Shown here one piece after another: positions 22,625 to 33,653 of a DNA stretch of 64,000 bases (the first letter of the stretch is position 1; the number at the start of each line of letters is the position of its first letter). This DNA comes from Phyto melanocephala (taxonomy: Eukaryota > Arthropoda > Insecta > Diptera > Rhinophoridae), in the NCBI GenBank assembly GCA_941918925.1, contig OW799236.1, positions 102,564,562 to 102,628,561 on the forward strand. Reading direction: 5' to 3'. Below the pieces are notes generated by a model that made no database searches, was not told the origin of the DNA, and saw only the letters and a program-made list of their open reading frames with translations. Made by a program: the position numbers and the translations under genes.

Positions 22625-22767
22625 TAAAAAAAACTATTTAGTAAAAAAGGCGGGAAGATATTTTTTCAATATAAACAATTTTTGAAATATATTTGTTTGT
22701 ATATTTCAAAAATTGTTTATATTGAAAAAATATTTTCCCGCTTTTTTGACGAAATATTTTTTTTAAA
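22625..22767. repeat. Near-perfect 140-bp palindrome (hairpin element)
   Basis: The core arms are 22643-22691 and 22700-22747, each about 48 bp, with an 8-base TTTGTTTG loop and only about two mismatches and one indel. Weaker pairing extends outward to about 22625 and 22767. GGCGGGAAGATA near 22649 mirrors TATTTTCCCGC near 22731. Transcribed, it would fold into a miRNA-precursor-like stem. A small MITE is the simplest reading. Confidence 0.7.
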
Positions 22768-22775
22768 TTTATATT

Positions 22776-25700
22776 CACTTTGAAATCTTCTTATTTACAA
22801 AGAATTTTTTTTTATTTGTGATAACGAAAGAATAAACTGGAAAAGTGTGTTTTACCGGCACTAAGCAAATGAATTGAACTAAAGTATATACATAAGTTTT
22901 GAAAAAGATACTCAAGAAAACTCAATAAAAGAAATCCAAATATATAAAAAAATATTTTTTCTACGGTAGAGTTTTTCTTCACAGCAAAGAGAAATGTCTA
23001 AAGGAAGTCACTGTCATAACACTAGCAAAAATATCGGAAGTAGTGCAAAACAATTTACATTTTAAAGACTTCTAAATTATTTGTGTAAAAGCAATTACTT
23101 CTCTTCGAAGTAATTTGTCATAAATGATGTGCTTAAAAATAAATGCAACATCATTCAAAATATCTTATACAATTCATGTCAACAAACAAAATTAACTCAT
23201 GTAACAGCGGATGCCTTTTACTGCAGTTCGTTAATATACTCATGGAAACACATGATCTCCAATGACATGTAAGTGTTAAAATCGTTAGTAATTTCACCTT
23301 AATTTAATCACTTCATCGCCAGTTGAAGCCCTGAAAATTCATCATTTTGTCATAAATTTTTATTTGATGGGATACGACGCACGAACTGTTTAATATAGTA
23401 TTAGTATTTGTTCATTAACTTTCTTTCTAATAGCCAGAGCAAGTAGATAACGTAGTTAAACTTGTAATAATTACTTAAATTGTGTACCCATTTAAAATAC
23501 ATTTTGAAGTTAATTTTCACTAAATTAACTTTAAATAACTCTTTTTCTTTTTAGCTTTCTTTTTCATTAAGTTTTGATATTTTTTTGTTCTGCAGAGTTT
23601 AACGACCTGTCTTTATTGCACTATTCTCCTGTCAAACTATGCAATTTTATAAAAGTAAATACACACACACTTACAAACACATTTAGCAATTTACACGGCG
23701 AAAGTATATTTTCACACTCAATTTAAGAGAAAATGGATAACATGCGAGAAAATGTCCCTGAATTGTCCTTCAATATTTGTTATTGTTGTCATCTAAAACA
23801 CAAAATGAAATTTCATTTATGACGTTTTTTTCTTTTTACATACATACATACATATACGTCTACAAATTTGAAAATATGTGTAAAAATACTTTTAATCCTT
23901 TGTGCACTTATGTGGTATTTTTTTGTGGTCTGTTTTATTTTTCTCTTTTTGTCCAGTTTTTTATAGTTGGGTGGTTGAGTTTAAATTGCAATTGTTTTCC
24001 AATTCCCAAGTAAGAAATAAGCAGAAAAATAAACTCAAAAAACATTTACTTAGCTAAATTGACTGCTAGTTGCTAATACTCCTTTAGCTGTTTCCGTGGA
24101 TGTGCGAGTATGTTTGTTTGCATAGTTCTTGCTGCAGTGGTAATGACAATGCAAAAGCTTTTGTTCATTTTAAGATTACGTTTCCAACTAAATCCCTTGT
24201 CATTGCATTACAACTGTTTATCTTTCATTCAAACTGTTTCCATTTTCAGTTCTGTCTTTGTTCTTTCTAATACACACATATGTATGTACATGTGTTTTGT
24301 AGAAGTTACGAGAAAACTAAAAAGGATTTCCCACACTTATTTTTACTGCAAGTGTAATGTAAGTTATTTGTGTTTATGTTTTTATAAGATATCTGCAAAT
24401 GATTTTTGTAAGTTTTTAAAATAAATTACTTAAAAGAAGCTTTAGTTTTTGTGTATTAAAAAATATAAATTTAAAAATAATTAGATACATACATGTGTAG
24501 TACAAAAACAGAACAGTATTTATAAAAATAATTCTCTAGATTTTCTCGGTATAAGTAACACGTGTACAAAATGTAAAATTAAGAAAAAAAAACATCTTTC
24601 AGGGAGATCTAATTTTAATTGGGTTGGGAATTTTTATATAACAAATTTCATAAGTTAATGTTTTGGTAAAAAGGAAGATGAATATAAAATAAGAATACTC
24701 TAGAGTTTTGCAGAACAACTTTTTTTAGATATTGAGCAATACAGTAATAGGCCTTTTACAGATTTTGTCTATAAAATGCGAGGTATTATTTAAAATTCAT
24801 TGTAATAAACCTTAGGTTATTCCAGGTAAAGGCTTGAATAAATCTCAGTCTAGCCCAAGGTTCCGTTGCTTTAATAAATTTGGGAAAAAATAAATACTTT
24901 GTTTTCTCATGGTTTTAAATTTTCTTTTGTTGCAATTTAATTTTTTTATGAATTTAATTACATTTTTTAACTGTTATTCGACAGCATGACAAGATTTAAG
25001 AATAATTGCTTACGCCTCTCTATCTTTTCTATTACTGTTTGAATTATTTAGATGTACTGCAAATTTTATAATTGCTCTTTAATTTTCCAAACATAAACTT
25101 CCCAAAAAACTATTTTACCCTAAGCCAGTGGCCTAATTTCCTAGCTCTTAAGGATGTTATCCTTATGAAAAAAAGTAAGATGTAGTCCTCCTAGCTCACA
25201 GTTTGTACCTTATTTTGTTATGAACTGCTTTGTTTTTACCGGCCTTGAACACACCTTGTTACTTCCTCACTGCACACTTTTTACAAAGACTAGATTGTTT
25301 AATAACACTGGCTTATACCATAACTGAGCGATATAAATGTTGCATTGTAGCTGCTTATCTTTGATATATTCAAACCTATAGCGGTTGCTGTAAATTCAAT
25401 ACATATTTGATTAGGTTTTCTATAATCATCTGTGTGTTTTTGTGTGTGTGTGTAATGTTTTGTACTTAAGAGAAATATGATTCTTTGTGATTTTTTTAAT
25501 GATCTTTTTATTTTTTTTTTTGCTTCTGCAACTCTCCGGACGTCACACAGATATTTTCTGTAGAGTTTTTTCTCTCTGCTACCTATCTCTGTATCACCCC
25601 TATTACTCTGCTGACTGGACTGTTTACACATGTACTGACTTTTTTCAAATGGCATTAACCCTTTGTCTTACCTGACTTGGCTATTGGAACCTCCTGGATC

Positions 25701-25959
25701 CCATTATTCTCCGAAATCCATGTAATCAGAGAACTTTATTCATCAGATGTCATCAGACCAAATTAATGAAGATAATCTATCCAATCTTAAGTACAAGGTT
25801 ATTATTATGTAGGTGATCATTATTGTTATTGACATTATTATTACCACAATCAAAAGTAGATTGTGTATCCTTTATTTGCCTCAAATTGAGTCCTTACAAC
25901 ATTGCATGTTGATTTAAATTTTATTCGGTTATTAAAATAATATTACTCAATTATATTTT
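22776..25959. other. Long AT-rich region, no gene supported
   Basis: Open frames at 23777-24013, 24110-24424, 25299-25655 (-) and 25487-25675 (+) are present. They lack recognisable domains, and the two at 25.3-25.7 kb overlap antisense. TG/CA-rich bits such as 25440-25453 are simple sequence. It could hold untranslated exons, but nothing proves it. Confidence 0.35.
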
Positions 25960-27783
25960 TATACCCGCCACCAAAAAAATGGTGGGGGTATATTCATTTT
26001 GTCATTCCGTTTGTAACACATCGAAATATCCATTTTAGACCCCATAAAGTATATATATTCTGAATCAGGGTTTGATTTGATGACGATCTAGCTATGTCCG
26101 TCCGTCTGTCCGTCTGTCCGTCTGTCCGTCTGTTGAAAGCACGATAGAGGTCGCACCGAAAAAGCTAGGGGGCTCAAATTTTGCCAGAATCTTTCTTATA
26201 GACAAGGTTTGTTTGGTATTGAAAATGGGCCAAATCGGAATATTAGGAAGAGAGTTATAGCTCGAAAAGCAAGAGTAGGTCGAAAAAACCGTGTCCCTCG
26301 AACACCGAATAAAATGGAATTGTGTCCAAACGCATTAACGTAGACTCATGAAACTTCGAATATATATTTCCTGAGTAAAAACAATATTTCTCTCCGAAAA
26401 TTATCTAAATCTATGCATTAGGAGAGTAGTTATCGATCAAAATGTACGAAAATTTTTACCGCACAGTGTATTTTTCGGTATATTTAAAAACAAAAACGTC
26501 ATAAAAGCAACAAAATTGGATATACGACTCTGAAATTTTGCACACTTTAGTTTTTTCTAAAACGCTTTTTTGTGGCGGAAAATCAATGTGCCACGCCCAC
26601 TTTTACGCCCACCTCCCATATAACGTTTTACCTAAAATTCATATAATTTCTCTATTTATATAGATTTTGGAATAATAAAGGACTATATTGAAACATCTAG
26701 GTTGTGCTCATTAGAAAAAACAATTTTGACACGCCTACTATTACGCCCACTTTTCACGTTATCTACCGTTAATGAAATTTAAAAGCTCATAAAACCGCCA
26801 AAATTAGAGGTATGATGATCAAATTTGCTGCGTGTATCCCCCTCGGTAATTTCATTACTGTGCCAGAAAATTAATGTGCCACGCCCACTTTTACGCCCAC
26901 CTCCCATATAACGTTTACCTAAAATTCATATAATTTCTCTATTAATAAAGATTTTGGAATAATAAAGAGCTATATTGAAACATCTAAGTTGTACTCATTC
27001 GCAAAAACAACTTTGACACGCCTACTATAACGCCCACTTTTCACGTTATCTACCGTTAATGAAATTTAAAAGCTCATAAAACCGCCAAAATTAGAGGTAT
27101 AATGGTATAATTTGCTACGTATATCCCCCTAGGCAATGTCATTGCTGCGCCAAAAAATTTAGGTGCCACACCCACTTTTACGCCCACCTCCCATATCACG
27201 ATTTATCTAAAACTCATATAATTTCTTTATTAACAAAGATTTTGGAATAATAAAGGGCTATATTAAAACATCTAGGTTGTAATCATTCGCAAAAACAACT
27301 TTGACACGCCTATATATAATTCATATAATATCATATAATTCCTCTATTAATAAAGATTTTGGAATAACAAAGGACTATATTGAAATACCTTAGTTGTACT
27401 CATTAGCAAAAACAGCTTTGACACGCCTACTATAACGCCCACTTTTCACGGTATCTACCGTTAATGAAATTTAAAAGCTTATAAAACCGCCAAAATTAGA
27501 GGTATGATGATAAAATTTGCTACATATATCCTTCTAATCAAAGTTATTGTTGTGCCAAAAATTTTGGTTACACGCCCACTTTAACCCCTACCTCCCATAT
27601 AACAGTTTATCTTAAATTCATGTAATTTCTTTATTGAAAAAGTTTTTGGGAAAATAAAGGACTTTATTGAAATGTCTAAATTGTATTTATTAGCAGAAAC
27701 TTTATTGACTCGCCTACTTTAACGCCCACTTTCATTGAAAGACTACATTAACAAAAGCATTTTAGTAGCATATCGAAGTTATA

Positions 27784-28375
27784 AAGGGTGGTTAAATTTT
27801 AAGGGCCGATGTTGAATTTAAATAAAACACAAATTATTTAGGAAATTATTATTATTTCTTTTAGTAATGATAACATTTGTACGGTTCAATTATGTATTTA
27901 ACAAAATATCGGCCAAACGGCGCCACTCCTCTATCTGATGGTCCAAGTTTTCAATTACAATGTTGATGGTCAATTGTTGGGCATGATGATGAGTCGATGT
28001 TGACTGCTTTTTTGCCACACTATTGCAAAAAACAGCAATGGTTCCCATTTAACGAACTAAGAAGGCATTCACATTTTATTCACATTTTATACAGAACTGT
28101 TTTGCAGAAATTTAAATATTTTTTTACAATTCTCCCGATTGTTTACGAATTTGAACGGTTATGTTGATCAAAAGAATTACGAAGTGCACAAATTGCATTT
28201 TGACTTGAACGCCCATTTTTATAAAAATCCTGAATAACTTTAACGTGTTGCTCATTTGCGTATCTTTCCACTTTTAAGTTGGTCTGAGATTGAGAAATGT
28301 CAAATGAAATGCAAAAAAAACTTGTTGTTTGTGTGGCTCATCTTCAACATGGGCCCTTAAAATTTAACCACCCTC
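27784..28375 (-). mobile_element. Nested deleted mariner inside copy 3
   Basis: AAGGGTGGTTAAATTTTAAG at the left and its GAGGGTGG... partner at the right bound 592 bp, with TA on both sides (27782-27783 and 28376-28377). Both ends are intact. Confidence 0.75.
27915..28271 (-). pseudogene. Mariner transposase N-terminal remnant (copy 3)
   Basis: The frame starts at GTG 28271 on the minus strand. It has the same HTH coding stretch as copies 2 and 5, but base changes introduce a TAA in the segment that reads SSTIGR in the others, and the upstream flank is altered. Only the DNA-binding portion remains. Confidence 0.6.
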
Positions 28376-28659
28376 TACAAAGAAAGTGATACATATTTTA
28401 TTATAAAGAAATTATTCTATAGCGATTAACAAAATAATAAACATTGTGCTTTAAATGTACACAAAATTGGTGGTGGGTATAAAAGATTCGGCACAGCCGA
28501 ATATAGTGCTCTTACTTGTTTAATCTATATTACTGCAAAATACGGTATGCTGCCATTCTTGATATAATCGTCTGGAAATAAACGCCTTAGAATAATTCTT
28601 TGAGTTATTTGGTATATAATTGCAAGCAAATTTCAAGATTCGAAGATTAAAATTAAACT

Positions 28660-29200
28660 AAATAGGTTAGGTTAGGTTGAAAAGGACGAGCACAAAAAGC
28701 CCAAACCCACGACAGGTATACACTTATGCCCAGTTGGCATGTTGTGCGCTCCACATGGAAATGGAAAACGGAATTCCCAAACAAAAACCATAAACATAAA
28801 TCCCCATAAATAACGGACTAGTCCAAGAACCCAGTCCTCTCAATGTAATTCCTTATGGATTTCCAGTTCGAGTTCCCCAGGTACTCCAAATTTGGCATAG
28901 TATCTACTGTAAAATTCTCGCGCCTAATATGCCCAAACGAAGGACAATAACAGAAGTAGTGTACCAAAATATCATCCTCTTCCAAGCATGCTTGCATGGA
29001 AACAACATCCTCAGATAATTTCATGCAAGCTAGATGGATTCTCAACTCCGTATGACACTGGTTAGTTTCCTAAGTGTTGGTCTACTTAGTCTCAGAATTT
29101 TCTTTGATTTCCCAAGATTTGGTTCACCCCATAGTGATTTTGTATCCTTACTGACATCAGTGTTTTACCATTTTTTGACATGTTCCTCCATTACCCAACA
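28660..29200 (-). pseudogene. Non-LTR retrotransposon 3' end (pol C-terminus)
   Basis: The minus strand reads TLWGEPNLGKSKKILRLSRP, then a break, then ELRIHLACMKLSEDV, ACLEEDDILVHYFCYCPSF and a C-terminus ending TGFLD at 28818. This is the C-terminal region of insect Jockey/R1-group LINE polyproteins: after RNase H, a LTGHC.LR.H segment and a Cys/His knuckle of C..C...H....C type. The first knuckle Cys is lost (MQAC for CxxC), and a frameshift separates the parts near 29045. The 3' untranslated tail runs to about 28660 and ends with AACCTAACCTATTTAG on this strand. It is 5'-truncated, as is usual for LINE copies. Confidence 0.65.
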
Positions 29201-31179
29201 TTAAGGTTCATACTTAAATCATTTAAAGGGTTGAAAATTTTCCAAAGTTTAGTACTCAGAAAGCTTAAATTTTGGGTAATTTGATGGCTTGGTTTCCATA
29301 TTATCTCCAGATGTTCACAGTTTTCATTTTAAATAGGTCATCGAAATAAAAACAAAGGAGAACAACAAGTTCATAGATGTTCAATGCACAATCGACAAAC
29401 AGTAAGACTAGCTAAATTGTAATAAAAAATGTTTTTGTTTAAAGTTTATATGAAGATTTTATGCTCCTTGCATAAGCGAGAGTGTTTCAAAAATGATATT
29501 TTAGATGTAAGCTGAAACATATCAATGATGCTATCATGCTTGGAAAAGATTATTGTTTCTTGTTTTTATCTTCTAAAACTATAAAAAATATTTTTATATT
29601 ATTTCTCTTAGAAAAATGTCAGTCATATTTAACAAATTGAAGACATTTTTTTTACTCTCTTGAAAACTGAGGAAAGAAAGTAATTCAAGGAATACTATTG
29701 AGCCAAAAATTTAAAAGTCATTAACTTGTGTACTGGCATTATCTCAAAGGTTAAACAGATCGAAAGTGTTTAATACTAATGGATAAGGATGGCCTATGAG
29801 ACGTATAATACAATAGGTAGATTTTTAGTTAGGCAAAAGGCAGAAAACAAATATGGGATAAGTGTAATTTAGTAAATAAAGCACATTGTGTCGAGAATGA
29901 TAGTGAGACATACTACATAATAGTAATTCAAATGTATGTTGTTCAGTAAAATCATGTTTTTGCTATTTTTTAATTACTTTTTTTAATTAATTAATAGAAG
30001 AGATTTTAAGTGATGGGTATTTTTATGTTGATCTATATATTTTTTAATATTAAGTAGAAATGCAAAATCCGCCAATTCTGGCTGCCACCAGTATTGATAA
30101 ACATTTGTACTCTGTTTATTGCATTTCCAACACTTTCCACAAAATTTCCGGTATTTACTGCTCCCCCGTAAACGTCGTACTACACAGTGGATTTAAAAGG
30201 ATGTAACATAGATTTTGTTTTATGATTTAACCACTTCAAGAAAAATGCAATTTGTAGCTCAATATGATTTTCGACTTAAAATCGTCAACATAATTATTCC
30301 ACGCTCTTGCAAAGTAAAACACTCTATTACTTGGCAGTTTCTACTGTAGCTGTAGAGTTCACAAATATTATATATGACTGATGTACATCGCCATTAATAA
30401 AAATTATAATATCTTTCGTTGATTAAGTTTGCACCACCACATAGATACCAAATTTGAACAAAAATTTAATTCACATTTATTCTTTAATTTTTTATACTTG
30501 TTTCTAAATAATTTTAAATTTATTTCTTTCTCAACATTATCTACATATCAAACAACAAGACAATCATTTAAGACGATTAAATAAGAAATAATATAAAATT
30601 TTCAAGCAGATTTTTTTTCAAGCAGCTGGTTGAAAATACTAAAAAATTTTATTATTAAAAATAAATATATTCAAATTATTTATAGAGCCTTTAGTATAAT
30701 TTATGATTTGCATATAATGCTTTATTGTTATTATTATTATAAATAGAAATTGTTTTTTTTTCAAATTATAGAAAATTTTATTGAAATATAAATAAAGAAT
30801 CCTCGCCTTTGTGGACTTCAAATACATGTGTATTTGGTTTTCAGGTTGATTTATTTTCAAAAATTTAAAACCATTTTTTTTGTGCATATTGAGGAAAACA
30901 TTCAAGTTGTATGGAATAACAAACAATCATAACTTTATACAGATTAATATAATACTGCCTCATGTACATATGTATAGTGTATTTCTACAATGATAAAGAT
31001 ATTTTGCATATATTTGAAATTAAAAATAAATTGTTTGAATATGTGTTTTTTCTCTATCATTGATTTGGAAAATATGCTAATATTTTTTGTTATATTTCAA
31101 AGCTTTTTTTTATTTTTATTTTTTTTTAATATTTCTTTTTTTTTTTGGTTAAAATACTTTTTTATTTGATATTTGAAAA
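29201..31179. other. AT-rich region, nothing recognised
   Basis: Scattered short frames include 30639-30926 (-) and a 48-residue frame at 30060-30206. None has recognisable motifs. Long T runs are near 31100-31150. Confidence 0.4.
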
Positions 31180-31193
31180 CCAGCAGGTGGCAG
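31180..31193 (+). promoter_or_regulatory. Candidate CTCF binding site
   Basis: CCAGCAGGTGGCAG matches the conserved CTCF consensus CCASYAGRKGGCRS at all 14 positions. The site stands alone in AT-rich DNA, where such a GC-rich match is unlikely by chance. CTCF marks insulators and domain boundaries in flies. Whether it is bound here is unknown. Confidence 0.4.
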
Positions 31194-32434
31194 TTTTTAT
31201 TTTGCAACAACAGAGTACTGTTCTATACAGCACTACATGGCAGAACTGGAAATCAACAATGATTAAATGAATTTCAATCTCAAACAATTTTACACAATTA
31301 TATTAAATGGAAAATTTGAAACCAAAAAATAGCAATATCATGAAACACCTGCTACTCAATACATACAGCTCCATACAGTTTGTTTTATTTTACCTTTTAC
31401 GTTTGTTTTTGTTATTTTGCTGCTTTTAATTTGTATTTCGTACACACGCTTGGTTTTTAACGAAAAAGAAAAACCAAAATAATTGCATTTTTTTTTTTGG
31501 CATTTTCGTCTTGTATACGTTAAAATCAATTATCGAAAATTTTAATTGAATTTTTAATCACAGACGTAGAATATCAAACAAACTAAAAAGAAGCATCGTT
31601 TAAATATATAGAAGAAAATTGTATATTTAAAACATGTTATCGGAAAAGAGAAAATAAGTAAAAATATCATCAGGGAGACACAGTATGTACTATCAATCTA
31701 GTTTATCTAGAGTATTAATTACATTTGCTCTACGTGCAGCAGAACAAATATTTATATTTTATTCCCGCGAACACTAGTTAACACTGACACTCAGTATATT
31801 TTTTGATGTTTGTGTTGAGGTTGTTTGCCCGTGTGAAGAAGAAACTAAAGTCATCAAAATAGTATTTTGTGGAAAAAATCAGTTATTGATTTTAAACAAA
31901 TTGTTAGTACATGATTGTTTTGTTGAACAGTCAAATGTTATTCATACGTCAAGTTGACTACAGTTGAATAGAGTTAAACGAAAATAAAACGAAACAAAGA
32001 GGTGTTTTTTTTATCGTTATTTAAGACTTTGAATAAGAATATCAAATATTTTTTTTTGATTTTAAAATAGTTCTATATGCACTAATATGTATAATTGTGG
32101 CATTAAGAATAAAAAACAAAAAAAATCAAATGTATGCTTATTCTAAACTACAAACCATTTTATAAACTGAATCGTGAGTTAATTGGTTCCATATAATATG
32201 ATAGCAATGAACTAAAGTGTATTTAATAAAAAAAATTTATATCTATGTACGTGGTATTTGTGTTATAGGTTTTTTTTCGACGCATGGAACTTCCAATAGA
32301 AATAAATTTAAAACAAATTTATGAATTGTGTTTAAATTTAATTATATCCTGCAAAAACTTAAATTCAACTTCAACTTAAATTGGTTAAAACTTTTTTCTG
32401 AAATGTGCGCTTTGTTTGCGTTTTTCGATATGAT
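31194..32434. other. AT-rich region, nothing recognised
   Basis: No coding character and no repeats with clear ends were found. Confidence 0.4.
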
Positions 32435-33199
32435 CGGCCTTATTTATAACAAAAAGTTAGCCACAATTTATACACTACGTAGAACGAGTAACGAGCTAAT
32501 ACCGATTTAGTTTGGCAGCTCGTTGGCACAGAGTTTATTCATAAGAAACTTTTATCCGTCTGCCAACTTTTCATAAATCAACTCTGATATTGCAAGAAAC
32601 TCCTCAAAAATGCAACCATTTTTTGTATGTCTTCCCTGATTTTGACATTTTTTGTTTTTCCATCCGTATTAACAATATTTAAAATTGAAAAATTAATTAA
32701 AAAAATTAAGGAACAATATATTTTTTAAAATATGGAAAAGCAAGGCAAACGGTCTGTAAATTGGCAACAGGATGAGTAGGAAGGTAAAAATATATTGGTA
32801 ATATAAAACAACAACACAGAACAGCACAAGTTGGCAAACGTTTGGCAGCTCGTTAGGGAGCTAGTACGCGGCATGTTTTTTACATCTGACTTCTCAAATT
32901 CTCCACTGCTAATACAAACATGTCGTGTGTTACCTTGAAAACATTACTTCTGTAAAAAAACATGTGTTGAGACATCTGACAAAATTTCAGTTAGAGTGCG
33001 CTCTATTTTCTTCTGTCAAAATATGTGACATCAGTCGTTGGCAGAAATCTCCACTGCTGCAAAGCAGTCAGCGTAAAAGTACAATTTTGACAGACATGTA
33101 GATTTACATATGTCTCACAAATTTTAAAGTCAGATGTAAAAAACATGCCGTGTATTATAGCCTTTAACAAGAGTTTAGCAAATCATATGAATAAGGCCG
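32435..33199. mobile_element. Candidate MITE with GGCCTTATT-type ends
   Basis: CGGCCTTATTTATA at the left end pairs with TATGAATAAGGCCG at the right, bounding 765 bp. The termini resemble GGGCCGTATTCATAA of the small hairpin element at 55093, suggesting one family. A second perfect inverted repeat lies inside (32869-33150). No coding sequence is present. The target duplication is not clear. Confidence 0.45.
32869..33150. repeat. Inner unit with perfect 24-bp inverted repeats
   Basis: CGGCATGTTTTTTACATC at 32869 onward, continuing to 32892, is matched exactly, 24 of 24 bases, by the reverse complement of 33127-33150. The 282-bp unit also repeats TCTCCACTGCT inside. It looks like a separate young MITE inserted in, or amplified within, the larger unit. 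Confidence 0.6.
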
Positions 33200-33274
33200 T
33201 ATGTAGCCAAATCTAACCAGTATAGTATTTGTAGAAAACGCCATGTAAGCGCGAGTGTAACACAGGACACGAAT

Positions 33275-33653
33275 TTATTAATCCGACGCAAATCGGTCCT
33301 TGCCCGTTACTTGCTTGAAATTTTTGGAATAAAGATCAGGTCTTTATGCATATAAGATCTAGTTGATGCAACAATTAGCCTGTGTTTTGCATTTGAGCTG
33401 AGAATCAACTGAAAGTTAAAACAGATTTTTATCGTCAAACCGTCCTAAGCGATGAGGCTTATTTCTAGCTTAGTGTATATGTAAACAAGGAGAATTTCTA
33501 CATTTGTAGAACGAAAAATCTATATCAGACTTCATTGCATGTCAAAAAACTACTGTTCATTGTAGTTAGCATGAACACGGCATCATCGACTCTTTTAGCT
33601 TTAAATCTGAAACCGCTGCTAACGTTATCGTGAAAAGCAAATGCTACAAATAA
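33275..33653 (+). pseudogene. Decayed mariner-type transposase (first catalytic Asp region)
   Basis: In one dominant frame the plus strand reads IRRKSVLARYLL (second HTH), DLVDATISLCFAFEL, then DFYRQTVLSDEAYF with the first catalytic Asp, VYVNKENFYI matching the conserved G(F/Y)VNKQN.R, and GIIDSFSFKSETAANVIVKS matching GIIGPYFF..E.G..VTVNG. The order and spacing are those of mariner-type transposases of the DD37D/DD41D group. Several stops and frameshifts are present. The second and third Asp regions are gone. No terminal repeats were found. Confidence 0.7.

Larger units (their letters stand above)
25960..28518 (-). mobile_element. Family A (DINE/mini-me-like) element, copy 3
   Basis: This is the longest copy, at 2559 bp. 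It starts TATACCCGCCACC and ends with the GCCGAAT hairpin and CTCTTACTTG. A GTCY array of about 10 units lies at 26096-26134. Four GGGCG-rich repeat units have their marker near 26590, 26880, 27170 and 27565; a fifth unit is partly deleted near 27310. The nested mariner follows at 27784-28375. The extra repeat units account for its length. Confidence 0.8.

Noticed and set aside
25299..25675. Overlapping 118-codon (-) and 62-codon (+) frames
   Set aside because: Mutually antisense, Lys/Ser or Phe/Leu-rich, no motif; either could be chance.
30060..30206. 48-residue plus-strand frame starting MQNPPILAAT
   Set aside because: Moderate composition but no motif, no splice or promoter context, and too short to separate from chance.
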